From Mya arenaria (Eukaryota > Mollusca > Bivalvia > Myida > Myidae): 64,000 bases of DNA. This document shows, piece by piece, positions 1 through 12,535 of this stretch. The stretch lies in NCBI RefSeq assembly GCF_026914265.1, contig NC_069135.1, positions 16,236,406 through 16,300,405 on the forward strand. The letters run 5' to 3'. The notes beneath the pieces are model-generated. The model made no database searches. It was given only the letters and a program-made list of their open reading frames with translations, and was not told where the DNA came from. A program made the position numbers and the translations under genes. Numbering within the stretch: the stretch's first letter is position 1; each line of letters starts with the position of its first letter.

Positions 1-930
1 TGCTTTTGGAATATATCTAATAGTAGTGCATGTTCTTGTATTTGTTTAAAGGCCTCAAGATCTGGTCTGTTCCTTGGTTCTGCATGACTGTTTGAACTTC
101 AATGGTCATTACCGAAATCATTGTCACCAAAATATATAATGACAATTTATCACAATTGTTTCTATAATTTATAAATACGTGAAAATAATGTTGGTTGGAC
201 TTCCAAGGACTTGAATGTGTTGGGTATGAGCGTTTGTCATAATACATTTAAATGTGGCATGTTTCTCATCAGTGGTTCCCAGTATGAGGCATTTTTATAT
301 TTAATTCTTAAATATTAAATTCAGTTGTATACAGATGACTTCATTGAACAACAAAGGAGACATACTAGTGATGAAACGATTGAGTACAATCGATAAATTG
401 TCGCTGACAATGCTGTCTGCGACAATCGATAGTGGGTGTCCAAAATTGATGTTGCTAATGTAACTTCCGGTAACTAAGTTTTTTTTTGTTTTGTAAAAGT
501 CGAGTAAATGTCAATTTTTTATTTCCAGTCTTGTTGAGTTCAATTTAACAAGGAAGGTCATTCTCTTACACAAATGCGTTGATGGAAAACACTTTTGCTT
601 AAAATCTTACAAACTCTCCTAAAAAAAAATTTTTTTTTAATTGTTTATATATTTCATAAAACCTTCAATAACCTGTCTCTATGGTGTAGTGGGTCTGGTC
701 TTACCTGAAAATACCGGGGATCCTGGATCGGTGCATTCTGTTTTTGAAACCTTTTTCGGTGAATAAACCTAATGAAATGTTCAATGTAACAGGTAATTGA
801 ATGTTAAGCTGGTTCACAAATATTTAATATGCATAGATGAAATGCTAAGATAACTTGCATGAATCGGCGTGCATTATTTTGCAATTGATGTGCAATTATT
901 AAGTATGTGTTGTGTTCTGTATGTTTTTAG
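1..930. other. AT-rich noncoding stretch
   Basis: No reading frame here resembles a known protein and no splice-bounded exon was seen. The only structure is a weak tRNA-like segment near 680-740, listed separately. Confidence 0.5.
676..745 (+). repeat. tRNA-like SINE head, degraded
   Basis: The segment has a good match to a pol III A box (TGGTGTAGTGG) followed about 30 bases later by a weak B box (GGATCCTGGATCGG). No clear SINE body or poly-A tail follows. It may be a decayed tRNA-derived SINE; it is too divergent to be a working tRNA gene. Confidence 0.3.
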
Positions 931-1340
931 CTCTACTGGCCAAAGGCCAGAAGAGCTTATGCGATGGGAATGTGTACGTAGTATGTTTTTGACCATGTGA
1001 ACAGTTTTGCAAACAAGCATTAATGTTGTCCTCAGATGTCCTTGACTTTGACCTTTGACCGACTTTTTATTTTTAAAGCTAGAGAAATGAAATTTTGACG
1101 ATGAGTACAGTTTTGAAAGCAAATATTTTTTACCCTCAGATTACCTTTACTTGGCTCATGCAACAAATCTGCTTACAACACTTCCTGTCCTCAGATGTTG
1201 AACGTGCAGCGTTTTCAGCTAACCCAACACTAAAAGTGAACTAAATATTTGTTGCCTATTACTCAAACATACATGCTCTGGATTGAAAACGACCACAAGA
1301 GCCATGCCAGTAGAGCATAGGCCCTTTTGGGCCTCTTGTT
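931..1340 (+). mobile_element. DINE/Helentron-like nonautonomous repeat, family A, short copy
   Basis: The copy begins CTCTACTGGCCAAAGGCC and ends GCCAGTAGAGCATAGG then a hairpin (AGGCCCTTTTGGGCCT) and CTTGTT. The opening CTCTACTGGC and the near-terminal GCCAGTAGAG are inverted, so the inverted repeat is terminal at the 5' side and subterminal at the 3' side, followed by a stem-loop. That layout is the one described for Helentron-associated elements (DINE-1 and its kin). It shares both ends with the longer copy at 1.7-2.7 kb. No coding capacity. Confidence 0.65.
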
Positions 1341-1688
1341 TCATTAAGTTATTAAAGGCAGATAAAGGTTATGGAAATATACTTTCTATTGCAAAATGCA
1401 TGACAATAGGTTAACACGTACTGATTCCAGGTTAAACCATTTAAATGATCATGATGATTCTATGTATAAAGAATGTATTCCTTACTGATATTATGAACTT
1501 TCGATTATTGTCCAATAGTAAATCGAAATGCTTGGTCCGATTTGATTCGATTATCAGTAGCAAATGGAGTCCGATTTTCAAAGACTAAGACATACACTAA
1601 ATTAATACTAGCTGAAATCTCAGATGTGATAATAAAAAAAAGCTGGTATAAATCAGTCTCGAGTCTGTTTACTTAGTACAATTTTTTA
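1341..1688. other. Noncoding spacer between two family A repeats
   Basis: AT-rich; nothing recognisable. Confidence 0.5.
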
Positions 1689-2660
1689 CTCTACTGGCCA
1701 AAGGCCAGAAGAGCTTATGCGATGGTAATGTGTTTGTAGTATGTGCATCCGTGCGTCTGTGCGTTCGTGCGTCTGTAAACAATTGCTTGTGAACACGATA
1801 CAGTCTTCAGTTTTTATTGTATTTCAATGAAACTTGTACAGTACCTAGATATCCATTAGAGCTCGGTTCCTTTCGAAAACCAGCAAGATCCGCTCATGAA
1901 TGCCTAGATTATGGGCCATGAAAGTTTTAAAGAAATGCTTTCTATTTTTAGCCAGGTCTGCATGAGCGAATTCTATTTTTAGCCAAGTTTACATGTACAT
2001 GTAAATTCAAGTCTAGAGTTAAGGGAGACAATTTGCAAGTCTAGGATTTTGAGAGACAATTTGCTTTTTGCTTCTGCAGTTGATTTTGTGAATTACTCCG
2101 CCTTGTTCTTGTTGAAAGCCCAAAGGCCATTTTCTAGCTTTAAGTTCTGTAGTTTGCGCATTCATCTTAACAAAATTGGTTGTGAATGTTTAAGTTATGC
2201 ACCTGGTGTGATTACTGGCCACATCGTGGGTTCACAGGTTTGGTAAACATAAATCTGGAAAGGTTTGAAAATCTTTTTGTGTGTTCGTGCATCCATCTCA
2301 GCACAATTGATTGTGAATGTTTGTTCAAATTGATCAATGTTGTCCTAGGATGCCCTTGACTTTGACCTTTTGACCAACTTTTTTTAACTTTTAAAACTAC
2401 AAAAAATTTTACTATGAGTACAGTTTTGAAAGCACTTTTGTTTTTGTCAGATGACTTTTACTTGGCACATATTAAATTGTTCATGCAACTAATCTGCTTA
2501 CAATACTTTCTGGGCTCAGATGTTGAACGTGCTACGTTTTCAGGTAACCCAAACACAAAACTATATGTCTGTTGCCTTTTACCCATACATACATGCTCTG
2601 GATTTGATATGACCACAAAAGCCATGCCAGTAGAGCATAGGCCCTTTTGGGCCTCTTGTT
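1689..2660 (+). mobile_element. DINE/Helentron-like nonautonomous repeat, family A, long copy
   Basis: Same 5' end (CTCTACTGGCCAAAGGCC) and 3' end (GCCAGTAGAGCATAGGCC, hairpin, CTCTTGTT) as the copy at 931-1340. This one keeps a longer interior, including a GTGCGTCTGTGCGTTCGTG stretch after the 5' end and two passes of a GCCCTTGACTTTGACC-type segment. The two copies are in the same orientation 350 bases apart. Confidence 0.65.
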
Positions 2661-2663
2661 ATT

Positions 2664-2762
2664 TAGAAACCAGAGCTAGTGTCCATCTTGTGAGACCATG
2701 AGAACATACCCATGGAAGTGAGTGAGAGGCGCCACCTTAACAACTAGACCACTCTCTCATTG
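2664..2762 (-). repeat. tRNA-derived SINE, degraded
   Basis: On the minus strand there is a pol III A-box-like GAGTGGTCTAGTTGTTAAGG head, and the body reads CCATGGGTATGTTCTCATGG and ends near TGGTTTCTAA. The same body (CATGGGTACCTTCTCATGG ... TGGTTTCTAAC) occurs in the better copy at 58.9-59.0 kb, so these are two members of one family. Confidence 0.5.
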
Positions 2763-3583
2763 TACATCAATTCTCCAGGTTTTTTTTTTATCTTTTATTA
2801 AAAAAACATATTTCACTTACATAACATTACAAGACTGTAGTATTACTATTACTTGATATACAGTACATAGTATACATAACTACCAAAATGAGTACCTTAA
2901 AATATAAAGCTAAAATGCTTGCAAGCAACATGTTATCAACTGATTCATATTTTAAAACATCTTTTCCATCTCTCTATTTAAATCAAGCTTATGCTCATTT
3001 TTCTTACTTGAAACATTTGGCACCCAATTTCTTGAAACTTCTTAAGCTTAACTGACTTAAGCTTTATCAATTAAATTTGTTTTCATGAAAAAAAAAATGT
3101 TTTATTGTGATAATTTAGCTTAGCTTTATCCTGTTATAAGGGACCTTAGAAGTTTAGAGAATTTGGTGTCCACAATTAGACAAAGATAACACATGTCTGT
3201 TTTCGCTCGTTGGATCAAGTGCTCGAATTAACCAGAAAAATGGAACTTTACACACATTAAGAGACGATTGTTCAGAATAACATCATAGTTAACCTTTAAA
3301 GCAGAAATATGTAATGCTCTTCTCATTTATTTAAAGAAAACAGGCTCATCTGAAATAGTTGTCTCAACATTTGAAAGATCTGTCAAGTACTGGAGATCAT
3401 GAATCTTTATGAGAAGTTAAGATTTGTTAAATTTAACAATGTTCTGAACAATCGTCTCAATTGTTACACAAGAATGCCTTGAATGTAAACCAACGATGAT
3501 TACAGCACAAACGCTATAACAGTACCTATAATTTTAATATGTATATATATGAAACATTTTTATGTTGCAATAATGTGTCCTGA

Positions 3584-3750
3584 ATGGTCCACAGCGTCAT
3601 TCAGTCATTTACACTTGGTCCACAGCGTCATTCAGTCATTTCCACATTGTCCATAGTGTCATTCAGTCATTCACACATGGTCCATAGTGTCATTTACACA
3701 TTGTCCGTAACGCCATTCAGTCATTTACACATGGTCCATTGTCATTTAGA
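3584..3750. repeat. Short minisatellite, ~30-bp unit
   Basis: About five degenerate units of the form GGTCCACAGCGTCATTCAGT followed by CATTTACACAT. The open frame through it is a by-product of the repeat. Confidence 0.7.
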
Positions 3751-5689
3751 CATTTACACATTAATATCAAAGCAACAGCTATTTCAGAGATTCATGAAAC
3801 TGACTTCACCCCTCTTTTTTTCTTTCTACACCGTTACTGTACATGTTACTATGACAACATAGAACAATCAAATACAATATAAAGGACAGAGACCAACAAT
3901 GATAATTCCTACTTATTGTAAAACATAATATAAATTATTACAGAATAATTTCATGCATTCTTATTTGTCTTTTCAAATAAAGTTGCATATTATTTAGTAT
4001 ACAGATAATAATACCTAGCAAAACATGAAAATTTGATTAATCCCTAATATTTTATATTTGATATAGAAGTTATGCATTCAAAAAGCACTGCCAAAATGTA
4101 TTGCATTGTATTATACATGTTCACTACGTCTGTTTAATTAATGCCCCTAGACCCCACAGCTGGACGACATCTTTTCCAATTTTTTTCTCCAGTTTAACGA
4201 AATATTACTATTAGCCATGGACTACATGTATATAAAAATTAATGAAAAGGTTCAGCATCTATTTAATAAGCTTAGTAAAAAGCCCTACTATCCCCAATTT
4301 GGACCCTTCAAATCCTTTACTTTTTCCAACTTTTGAAAATCATCTTACTTTAAACCTTCTTGAAAGCCTGTTAATGAGACAGTGGACTCTGAAGGTAAAC
4401 CATACCGGTTAGGGACACCTTTTCTTTTGGAAATGGAGGTTATTCTGGATATCATAAGTGGAGAAATTCTCAATATTGTCGAATGAAATTTCACAGGGAG
4501 GAAATAAGTCCCCTAATGTAGAAATCAGTATGATAGGATTTATGATGTTTGGAAATTTGAAGAACTAACTTGTGTGCTAAATATAATAGGTAAAATCCAC
4601 TGAAATAACAGTATACTGTACCAATAACTGACCCTCTTTTGAAAATTGTAATTTTTCAATAAATCATCAAACTGATTGACAACAAAATATGTTATATATC
4701 TTTTTTCTATGAAATAAAACATATAGCTCTCTTTAAGCAAGTTTTTGGGTAAAATAATATTTAATTATTTATATATTTTATAGTTGTTAAATTCAATAAT
4801 CTCATGTTCAGGTTATAAAAATATGCACCTGGTGCAATTTCGATCTTTATGATAAATTGCTCATTAACAGAGAAATATATTAAGTTTCCTAAGCTTCATT
4901 TGAACACAAAAAATAACTTGGACAAAAAAAGATGATACTGGAATTGGTGAACAAGGATTCCACAGGTCAGGCAAATAATTGCTATCGGGGCAAAGGTGTC
5001 CCTAACATGTACACGTACTAGAATTTAATGGTTTCTGTGTAACTTTGTCACAGAATGGACCACATCAAAAATAATTCCTGAGTAAAGAACTGACCAACAA
5101 TGAATGTATAAATGATGAATGTTGATATATTCAAGGCATGTACAATGGAATTACCAGTAACTGTTGCTGATTGTGGTCTGTCATGGGACAATACAAAAGT
5201 ATAAAATCTTTCTAAAAAATCAAGATTGAAAAAAGCACACAATGGTGAAATATGGAATGTAGAAAAGTGGTATGTATGAGCCTGAGTCTTTACATTGTCG
5301 TAAAACTAAGTAACCACAAACCTGGGTGAAAATACACAAATGTTCAAAACAACCATTAAATAATCTGATATGTATATTCTTCAATCAAACTTAATTGAAA
5401 TAACTTAAAGATGCTTAAATACATCTTAACACTCTTTTATATAATCAAATTCAATGATTAAACAAGCATGTCTAAGATTTAAAACTGTTGCACCAAATAA
5501 GATGGCATAATATAATATAATGTGTAGCTCTTTTGCATGGTGCACCATGTAAGTTCAGTATCATTTGGAAGGGTTTTATGTCACTGGTTCGGCTGCAGAT
5601 AATTGGCTTGACTCAAAGACTACCATCTTATCGATAATAATCAAAGCTTAAAGGGAATTTTGAATGACTTTTTATTTTACATAAATCAG

Positions 5690-5768
5690 CACACAACACC
5701 CTTAAAAATGTGCACACCCTTATAAATGCGCAACACCCTTAAAAATGAGCAACACCCTTATAAATGAT
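5690..5768. repeat. Short tandem repeat, ~18-20-bp unit
   Basis: Four tandem units of the form CAACACCCTTAAAAATG, alternating AAAAATG and TATAAATG. Confidence 0.7.
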
Positions 5769-7249
5769 ACCAAAATTACAATATGGATTCACCACCCACC
5801 AGGCATAAAAAATTAACACCACCAATGGCTTGATAAAAAATACACATTTTTGGCCATTCAATTCCAAGGGTATGACAGTATTGACAATCATAATATCTCT
5901 GCCTTATCAGCACTTTCCAATCATGAATAATAATTTGAATGAGCTTTAAATAATATGTATGGATTATGGAAACTACCTAGCTTGGTAAAATACAATATTG
6001 TGTCAATGTAAAAAATATGAAAATAAAAGGCACTAGAACCAGAAATATTACACAAGCACATATTTAAATTTGCAAAATCAAATTAACTCTTGTATACAAG
6101 TTTGTTTAACAGAGCAATGAGATGACCCATAAATTATTAGATAATTCATGATATCTTTGGAACAAAATCCAAAATTACTTGATTTTAATATTAATTGAAA
6201 TGATTCCCAAATTATGAAGAAAAGATTACCTTGAACTATATAACAGAATCAACACTTAACAACCTTAGGCACCATTTGTAGCTTTGAGCATTTTGGAAAT
6301 CACTTTTTTGTCAGCATATGTTCAAAAATGAAAAAGATTAATTCTATTGATTGATTTTATCATTCCAATATTCTATGACTACAGTAAGATTCTAATTTGT
6401 TTACAACAAATTACAAGCAAGTATGGCACAAAGTACACTAAAATGCTTCAAGGAAGCACACTAAATCAATATACATTTTTTCAGATAATTTTATAATTTA
6501 TCATCTTATAATCAAAGTTATTTATATACATGAGTATGTTGATCTTAATGTCAAAGCATTTCTAACTCTAACACAGCAATAATGTTCACCGTGGTCTGTG
6601 ATACATCTAGACCAATATAAAATAGAAAAATGTTGTTTTTTTCGTTTGCACCTTAATAAGGCAATGACTTATATCTTATCTTTTCACCCTCACAAACGCA
6701 ATTTCATGATCAGTTAATTGCTATTACGGTTTGATGTTCCCATAAATATACCGGTGATGGCTGTGTTAATGTTGCAAATTGTTTCCTTCAGTTTGACGGC
6801 CATCAGGAATGGTAACCTAGGAAACAGAAAATAGAATATACAATACATTTCATACTGATTTAACATGCACACCTTGGCTTAAGTTCTCACCACAATAGTC
6901 CATACCAAAAATAAGAAATTAACACTTTCTGAGGAAACAACGTTAAAAATATTTTCTACTTTGAAATGACTAGATGTTGAAATATCTTGGGATATTGATC
7001 TTATAACACCTATTTATAATGTTATTTTTTCTTTAAAAAATGAAACACATCATGAAGTTTTTACCCTTTAAAACATGGTAAACAAGATAGTTTTTCACTT
7101 TTGAGAAGTCTGAACACCTAGTGTGCGCTTCACATTAATCATAATACTATAATATATGCTATAACCAACATTTTAACTGGAAATATGGAAATAGAGGAAT
7201 ATAATACAATTTCAGTCAATTCAATAAGTTGTTCTTTATCAAAATTCCA

Positions 7250-7371
7250 ATTACCCTCCCGATGACCTGCAATGCTTAGGACTACAAAATGGTACAGCCG
7301 CTCTTTTTACACTTGCAGCGTTCCACTTCGGGGACATCCCGCAACACAAGATCAATATGTCTACCACACCC
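7250..7371 (-). pseudogene. Decayed cysteine-rich (CXC-like) C-terminal exon fragment
   Basis: On the minus strand a good acceptor (CCTATTTTCAG) precedes a frame reading CGRHIDLVLRDVPEVERC, then KCKKSGCTIL, then a stop. Shifting frame by one just before the stop continues with CSPKHCRSSG. The CKCKKSGC...C...C spacing resembles the start of tesmin/TSO1-like CXC repeats found at the ends of many uncharacterised mollusc and cnidarian proteins. I infer a broken terminal exon of such a gene, or a chance cysteine cluster. No upstream partner exon was recognised. Confidence 0.3.
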
Positions 7372-7475
7372 TGAAAATAGGCAGAAGTTTATAAAATTAT
7401 CATCTTGTATGCTGTTCTATGTTTTGTTCTTTTTTAAAATGCAGAAGACGTATAGCTTTACGACTACAGAGAAGT

Positions 7476-7667
7476 GGACAGATTCTATGCAAGCTGAGCT
7501 CGGTGCCACGTGCAAGGGGTGCCGGACAGATTCTATGCAAGCTTAGCTCAGTGACACGTGCCAGGCGTGCCTGACAGATTCTCTGCAAGCTGGGCTTGGT
7601 GCCACGTGCCAGGCTTGCCGGACAGATTCCCTGCAAGCTGAGCTCGGTGCCACGTGCCAGACTGTCA
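7476..7667. repeat. 48-bp minisatellite, four copies
   Basis: Four tandem 48-bp units start at 7476, 7524, 7572 and 7620, each with GACAGATTC, CAAGC and GCCACGTGCCAGG blocks. The unit is a multiple of three, so the minus strand is open as a 16-residue protein repeat (core LARGTELSL); with no start context or homology I treat it as noncoding. Confidence 0.8.
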
Positions 7668-7693
7668 ATGCTTTGCAACATTCTTTTGAGTTA

Positions 7694-8488
7694 CAGTAAA
7701 ACTGCGATCGCTCGAGGTCGCCGGGGACCGGGCCTAAACCTGGAGGGAACCGATGTTTTGAACGACCAGATTTTCAATTCTCCAGTCTATTATGTTATAC
7801 ATTTCAGTTATTTCACGTTTGAAGAGTCTGTTTACTAAGACATCGATTATGTGTTGCGTTTGGAAATCGCTCATATGTACAAAGGCTGTCGTTTACTATA
7901 TGTATACTATATATAAAATGAAAAAGAAATATCAATAAATCGACTTTTTTTACAAAATGGCCATATTGCAAAGCAAAGTGACAAAAAGTAATTATTAACA
8001 GAGATTCCGATGTTGGATCGATATGGTAGTGTTTATTCATATTTTTATTACTCCATTACATTTCTCACAATTAACTTCTCGTCATTAACTTCTCATAATT
8101 ATCTTCGAAAATGCCCATATCAACTAATATCGGTCATGCGTTCACATTTTTAAACGGTTTTTCACACCTTATCAATTGCCTTTTAACTGTCATTGCAATT
8201 TTTACAACTTGCGAAAATTTTAATACCTAGCAATTGACTGTTTATTTTAGAAAATGTGTTCGAGAAAAAGTTTGAAAGTATGACCTTGAGGGAGCCATAA
8301 GGTTTTGTGCATGATTTGTGTACTTGGGACCGAGAATATTGCTCGACTCCTCGACATAATTAGGTTTCGATGCAGCGTAGGTATATTTTATATGAAAATA
8401 GAAGGAAAATAGTTCGGGACCAAGCTCCGACCTCGAAGGAACGCCGGTTCTCGAACGACCGCTTGTTTGAACGACCGCAGTTTTACTG
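7694..8488. mobile_element. Nonautonomous Tc1/mariner (pogo-like) DNA transposon
   Basis: The ends are inverted: CAGTAAAACTGCGATCG on the left and CAGTAAAACTGCGGTCG read from the right. Both flanks are TA, the target-site duplication of this superfamily. The element is 795 bp with no transposase frame. GACC/GGTC-rich subterminal segments (CTCGAGGTC, GAACGACC) recur inside both ends. Confidence 0.8.
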
Positions 8489-8573
8489 TATTTATCGCAT
8501 CAAACTTGAAATTCCCTTTTATCACAAGTTTTGTGAGTAAAGCTTATGAAGGTTAAGAGATGGTCATTTTATA

Positions 8574-8618
8574 AAACGAGAGGGCCATGATGGCTCTTTA
8601 TCGCTTACGGTACCTGCG
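8574..8618 (-). repeat. 3'-end fragment of CTCTTGTT-ended repeat family B
   Basis: AGAGGGCCATGATGGCTCT followed by ATCGCTTACGG is the reversed 3' hairpin end of the family whose fuller copy lies at 50.3-51.5 kb. Only the end survives. Confidence 0.5.
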
Positions 8619-10018
8619 TATTTAGCTTTAATATTGATCACCTGAGTACTGTACTTGAATAAGACAAGTGTTTTTCCATAAATTGTGACCTACTATTTAC
8701 AGAACATTCAACAGATAATGATACATGACATTGATTTCATAGAGGGGCTCATTCCAACTACTTATCTTTAAGTTCGGGTAAACAAATTGCCCTGTAGAGG
8801 GTAAATACAGCTTTTCAAACACTAAGCCAAGAATTACAAACATTCTGACCATGTTTAATAAAGATTGAGTTCAAAATGAGGCCCCTCAAAAAAAATTAAC
8901 AAAGTTTTCTGCAGATTGGATAAAAAATGTGAAAGCTAGAATGCTAAATGTGGATGATAGCTGACGCACAAGATACATCAGCCAATCACAATAGCAAACC
9001 ATGGCTTTGCCTCATAAGTTAGGGCAATGGCCTCTTTCCCGACTGGCTGAGAATCAGCCATTTACAACATCATGAAGACTGGCTGTTTGAATTAATTAAA
9101 CTTCAGCTATTACTGAGGCATATGACACTAATGTAACACAACAGGTACATATACTTGTAGCTGTAGCTCATGGCCACACATTGTCATTCTAATCAATCAA
9201 TTATAATAGTTTAAGTCAAGACCTTAGACCAGTCCAAATAATCGTATGTGGAGATACCTTTTAAAGATTTTAAATATGGCAACCTCTCAAGTAGTGAGAG
9301 GAAAAAGTAGATGCCCGAAAATAACATCTAATTATTTAGACTATTTGTTTGACTTGTTGAAAAATAATGCATGGTTTAAATTATAACTAATGAAACTTTG
9401 AAGATGTGAGCATATGGTAAGTCGTAATACCACAGTTAAATGTTCAATTTCTGGCCATACATGACTGAAACATGAATAAATAAAAAGCAATTTTTTAACT
9501 GATTGTTTCCAGTATTTAAGCCGTGTTATAAAGATTTTGTATAATAATATGTTTGCAATGATAATCAAAAATAACATTTTCTTTATTTTTTGAAGTATTA
9601 GTTAAAACTAAATCATAATAAAACAGTTCAAGCTTTGTGACTTGATGTTCCATCCCCATCATGTAAATTGATAGTTAAACTATGTGAACATATTAAACGC
9701 CTACTCACATAGCCTTTACAAATGCTGTCATTAAAGTTTTAGATACAAAGGCTCTGTCATTCATCAAATTACTTGATGTGAATACAAATATATGCCCCTT
9801 TTTTACATTAAAGGGACTAGCTCATGTTTTGGCACCAAAAAGAGTAATGCATCTGAAAACACTTGTACTATTATGGTCAGATTATGTTTTGATACTGAAA
9901 TTGCAGAAAAAAATGCAATTAAAATGTAAAAAAACATGGCTGTTGTTGGGTGAACTCATGCAGGTACAGTCAAGAGAACATTAGAAAACTGATGCCATGT
10001 TCACTGGCCTAAAAGGAC
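8619..10018. other. Noncoding stretch
   Basis: AT-rich with no recognisable exon. A segment from about 9810 (AAGGGACTAGCTCATGTTTT) looks like a dispersed repeat end, unassigned. Confidence 0.4.
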
Positions 10019-11398
10019 TAGTACATAAGCTGACATCTATCCCATCCTATTCTCTATCATGTCCTAATCTCTATCCTTTTCCATACTCTATCCTTTGTCT
10101 ATCCTACCCTATATCCCCTATCCTATCCTATCCCCTATCCTATCATATCCTCTATCATATCACCTATCCTATCATATCCCCTATCCTATCATATCCCCTA
10201 TCCTATCATATCCCCAATCCTAGCATATCCCCTATCCTATCATACCCTCTTATCATATCCCCTATCTTATCATATCCCCTATCCTATCATATCCCCTATC
10301 CTATCATATCCCCTATCCTAGCATATCCCCTATCCTATCATACCCTCTTATCATATCCCCTATCTTATCATATCCCCTATCCTATCATATCCCATATCCT
10401 ATCATATCCCCATATCCTATCATATCCCCTATCCTATCATATCCCCATATCCTATCATATCCTCTATCATATCCCCTATCCTATCATATCCCCAATCCTA
10501 TCATATCCCCTATCCTAGCATATCCCCTATCCTATCATACCCTCTTATCATATCCCCTATCTTATCATATCCCCTATCCTATCATATCCCATATCCTATC
10601 ATATCCCCATATCCTATCATATCCCCTATCCTATCATATCCCCATATCCTATCATATCCTCTATCATATCCCCTATCCTATCATATCCCCAATCCTATCA
10701 TATCCCCTATCCTATCATATCCCCTATCTTATCATATCCCCTATCCTATCATATCTCCTATCTTACCATATCCCCTATCCTATCATATCCTCTATTATAT
10801 CCCCAATCCTATCTTATCCCCTATCCTATCATATCCCAAATCCTATCATATCCCCTATCCTATCATATCCCCTATCTTATCCCCTATGCTATCATATCCC
10901 AAATCCTATCATATCCCCTATCCCATCCTATTCCCTACCCTATTCCCTACCCTATTCCCTATCCTATCATATCCCCTAGCTTATCCTATCCCCTATCCTA
11001 TCCTGTCACCTATCCTACCATATCCCCTATCCTATCCTATCCCCAATCCCCTATCCTACCATACCCCCTATCCTATCCTATCCTTTATCCTATCCTATCC
11101 CCTATCCTATCATATCCCAAATCCTATCATATCCCCTATCCTATCATATCCCCTATCTTATCCCCTATCCTATCATATCCCAAATCCTATCATATCCCCT
11201 ATCCCATCCTATTCCCTACCCTATTCCCTACCCTATTCCCTATCCTATCATATCCCCTAGCTTATCCTATCCCCTATCCTATCCTGTCACCTATCCTACC
11301 ATATCCCCTATCCTATCCTATCCCCAATCCCCTATCCTACCATACCCCCTATCCTATCATATCCTCTATCCTATCCTCTATCCTATCCTACCATATCC
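10019..11398. repeat. TATCC-type satellite array, left part
   Basis: Roughly 1.4 kb built from CCCCTATCCTATCATAT and close variants, with longer identical blocks repeated (for example segments near 10.25-10.45 and 10.5-10.65 kb, and near 10.9-11.05 and 11.2-11.35 kb), meaning block duplication on top of slippage. The strand is almost free of G. Long open frames rich in SYPLSYHIP are by-products of the array. Confidence 0.95.
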
Positions 11399-12535
11399 AG
11401 GGTTTCCGCCAGGAATTTCATAAGGCATGTCGGAAGGGGAGGGTTTGGGAGGGGTGTCCCCTTCCTACGTCGATTTTTTTTAATTTTCGTATCCAAAATG
11501 GTGCAATTTCCTGCATTTTAAACAAGTTTACAGTTATGTTCCTATGATTTAGAATTACCAACTCAAGTCCGATTAACATTAAACATATTTGTGAAAAGGT
11601 TTAATGGGTTCTCTTCATTAATTATTGGTATTTCTCAAGTTTTCCGACGATATTGATCGACTAATGTTTCGTTTAGTGCGGGTATTATTTTTATTGACAC
11701 CGTTGACGTCACAGCAAAACGTGTAAAGCACGCTGCATGCTGGAACACAAAAGAGCCCAGAGCAAAGCGACTGCTCGTGGGTGTATTCGTATTTAAAGCT
11801 GCAACAGCAAATATTTTAAAGCCGGGTCGGCTAAATAATAACTTAAAGGGAATGTAATGTGTATTTTCAGATTTATTTATCTTTTTTCTGAATAAATTAA
11901 AAGAACGATAAAATAATCAAAGTTTAATAATAAGCAACACAAAATATAACTTTACACTAAACTAAAGACGGGAACGCGACTCAATTACATACGACGACAT
12001 AGCATAACCATTGTTTATAATAACACAGATATCTTAACACGGTTCTCATTTACAATTTAATAATTGGTTAACAAACGGACTCTGGATTAGGAAACAAAAT
12101 AAAACGACACATGATTTATGTTACCGAAATCAATTAACACTTATTGTTTACTTTGCGTTCATAGATGATTATAGGGATGAAGGTCGCAATTACGACAGTG
12201 GTGTTTTTCACACATTCCCATTTTGATAAAGAATAGGAGGAGTTTGGTTGATTGCACTGTTGAACCTCACCGACACGCCTTCATGCTGTCGTCGATCCTG
12301 AATGGCTGATACAAATGCCGTAATAGTCTTGACACGCCTTCTGGCTGTCAGTCAACCGTTGCAACCGTTGCAATCGCAACAAAATTGTGTATTGTCAAAA
12401 CTGATGATTGTTTTGATAAGGATTGTCGCTACGCGGATTAAAGCATGTCGGCATAATTAACGCGTGTCGGTAATTAGCCTTGCCAGCGGAAGGCACGTCG
12501 GGCCCGACAAGCCATAAAGGGCTGGCGGAAACCCT
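11399..12535. mobile_element. Nonautonomous DNA transposon (hAT-like) inserted in the satellite
   Basis: A 1137-bp GC-richer block interrupts the TATCC array. It opens AGGGTTTCCGCCAG and closes CTGGCGGAAACCCT, a perfect 14-bp terminal inverted repeat. A preceding C gives CAGGG, as in many hAT elements. The flanks TACCATATC and TACTATAC could be a decayed ~8-bp target duplication, but the repetitive target makes this uncertain. The subterminal parts carry repeats of GACACGCCTTC...GCTGTC. No transposase frame. Confidence 0.75.

Larger units (their letters stand above)
2763..6810. other. Long AT-rich noncoding region, possible 3' UTR of a minus-strand transcript
   Basis: No coding exon was found. 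A poly-T run followed by TTTATT (AATAAA on the minus strand) near 2780-2800 could be the end of a minus-strand transcript, but no intact coding exon upstream supports this. Two small minisatellites inside are listed separately. Confidence 0.3.

Noticed and set aside
6700-6825. Possible minus-strand terminal exon after CTGTTTCCTAG (VTIPDGRQTEGNNLQH then stop)
   Set aside because: A decent acceptor but only 16 residues, no homology and no partner exon in phase.
7400-7681. Minus-strand frame with a 16-residue repeat (LARGTELSL...)
   Set aside because: Explained by the 48-bp minisatellite; no splice sites or homology.
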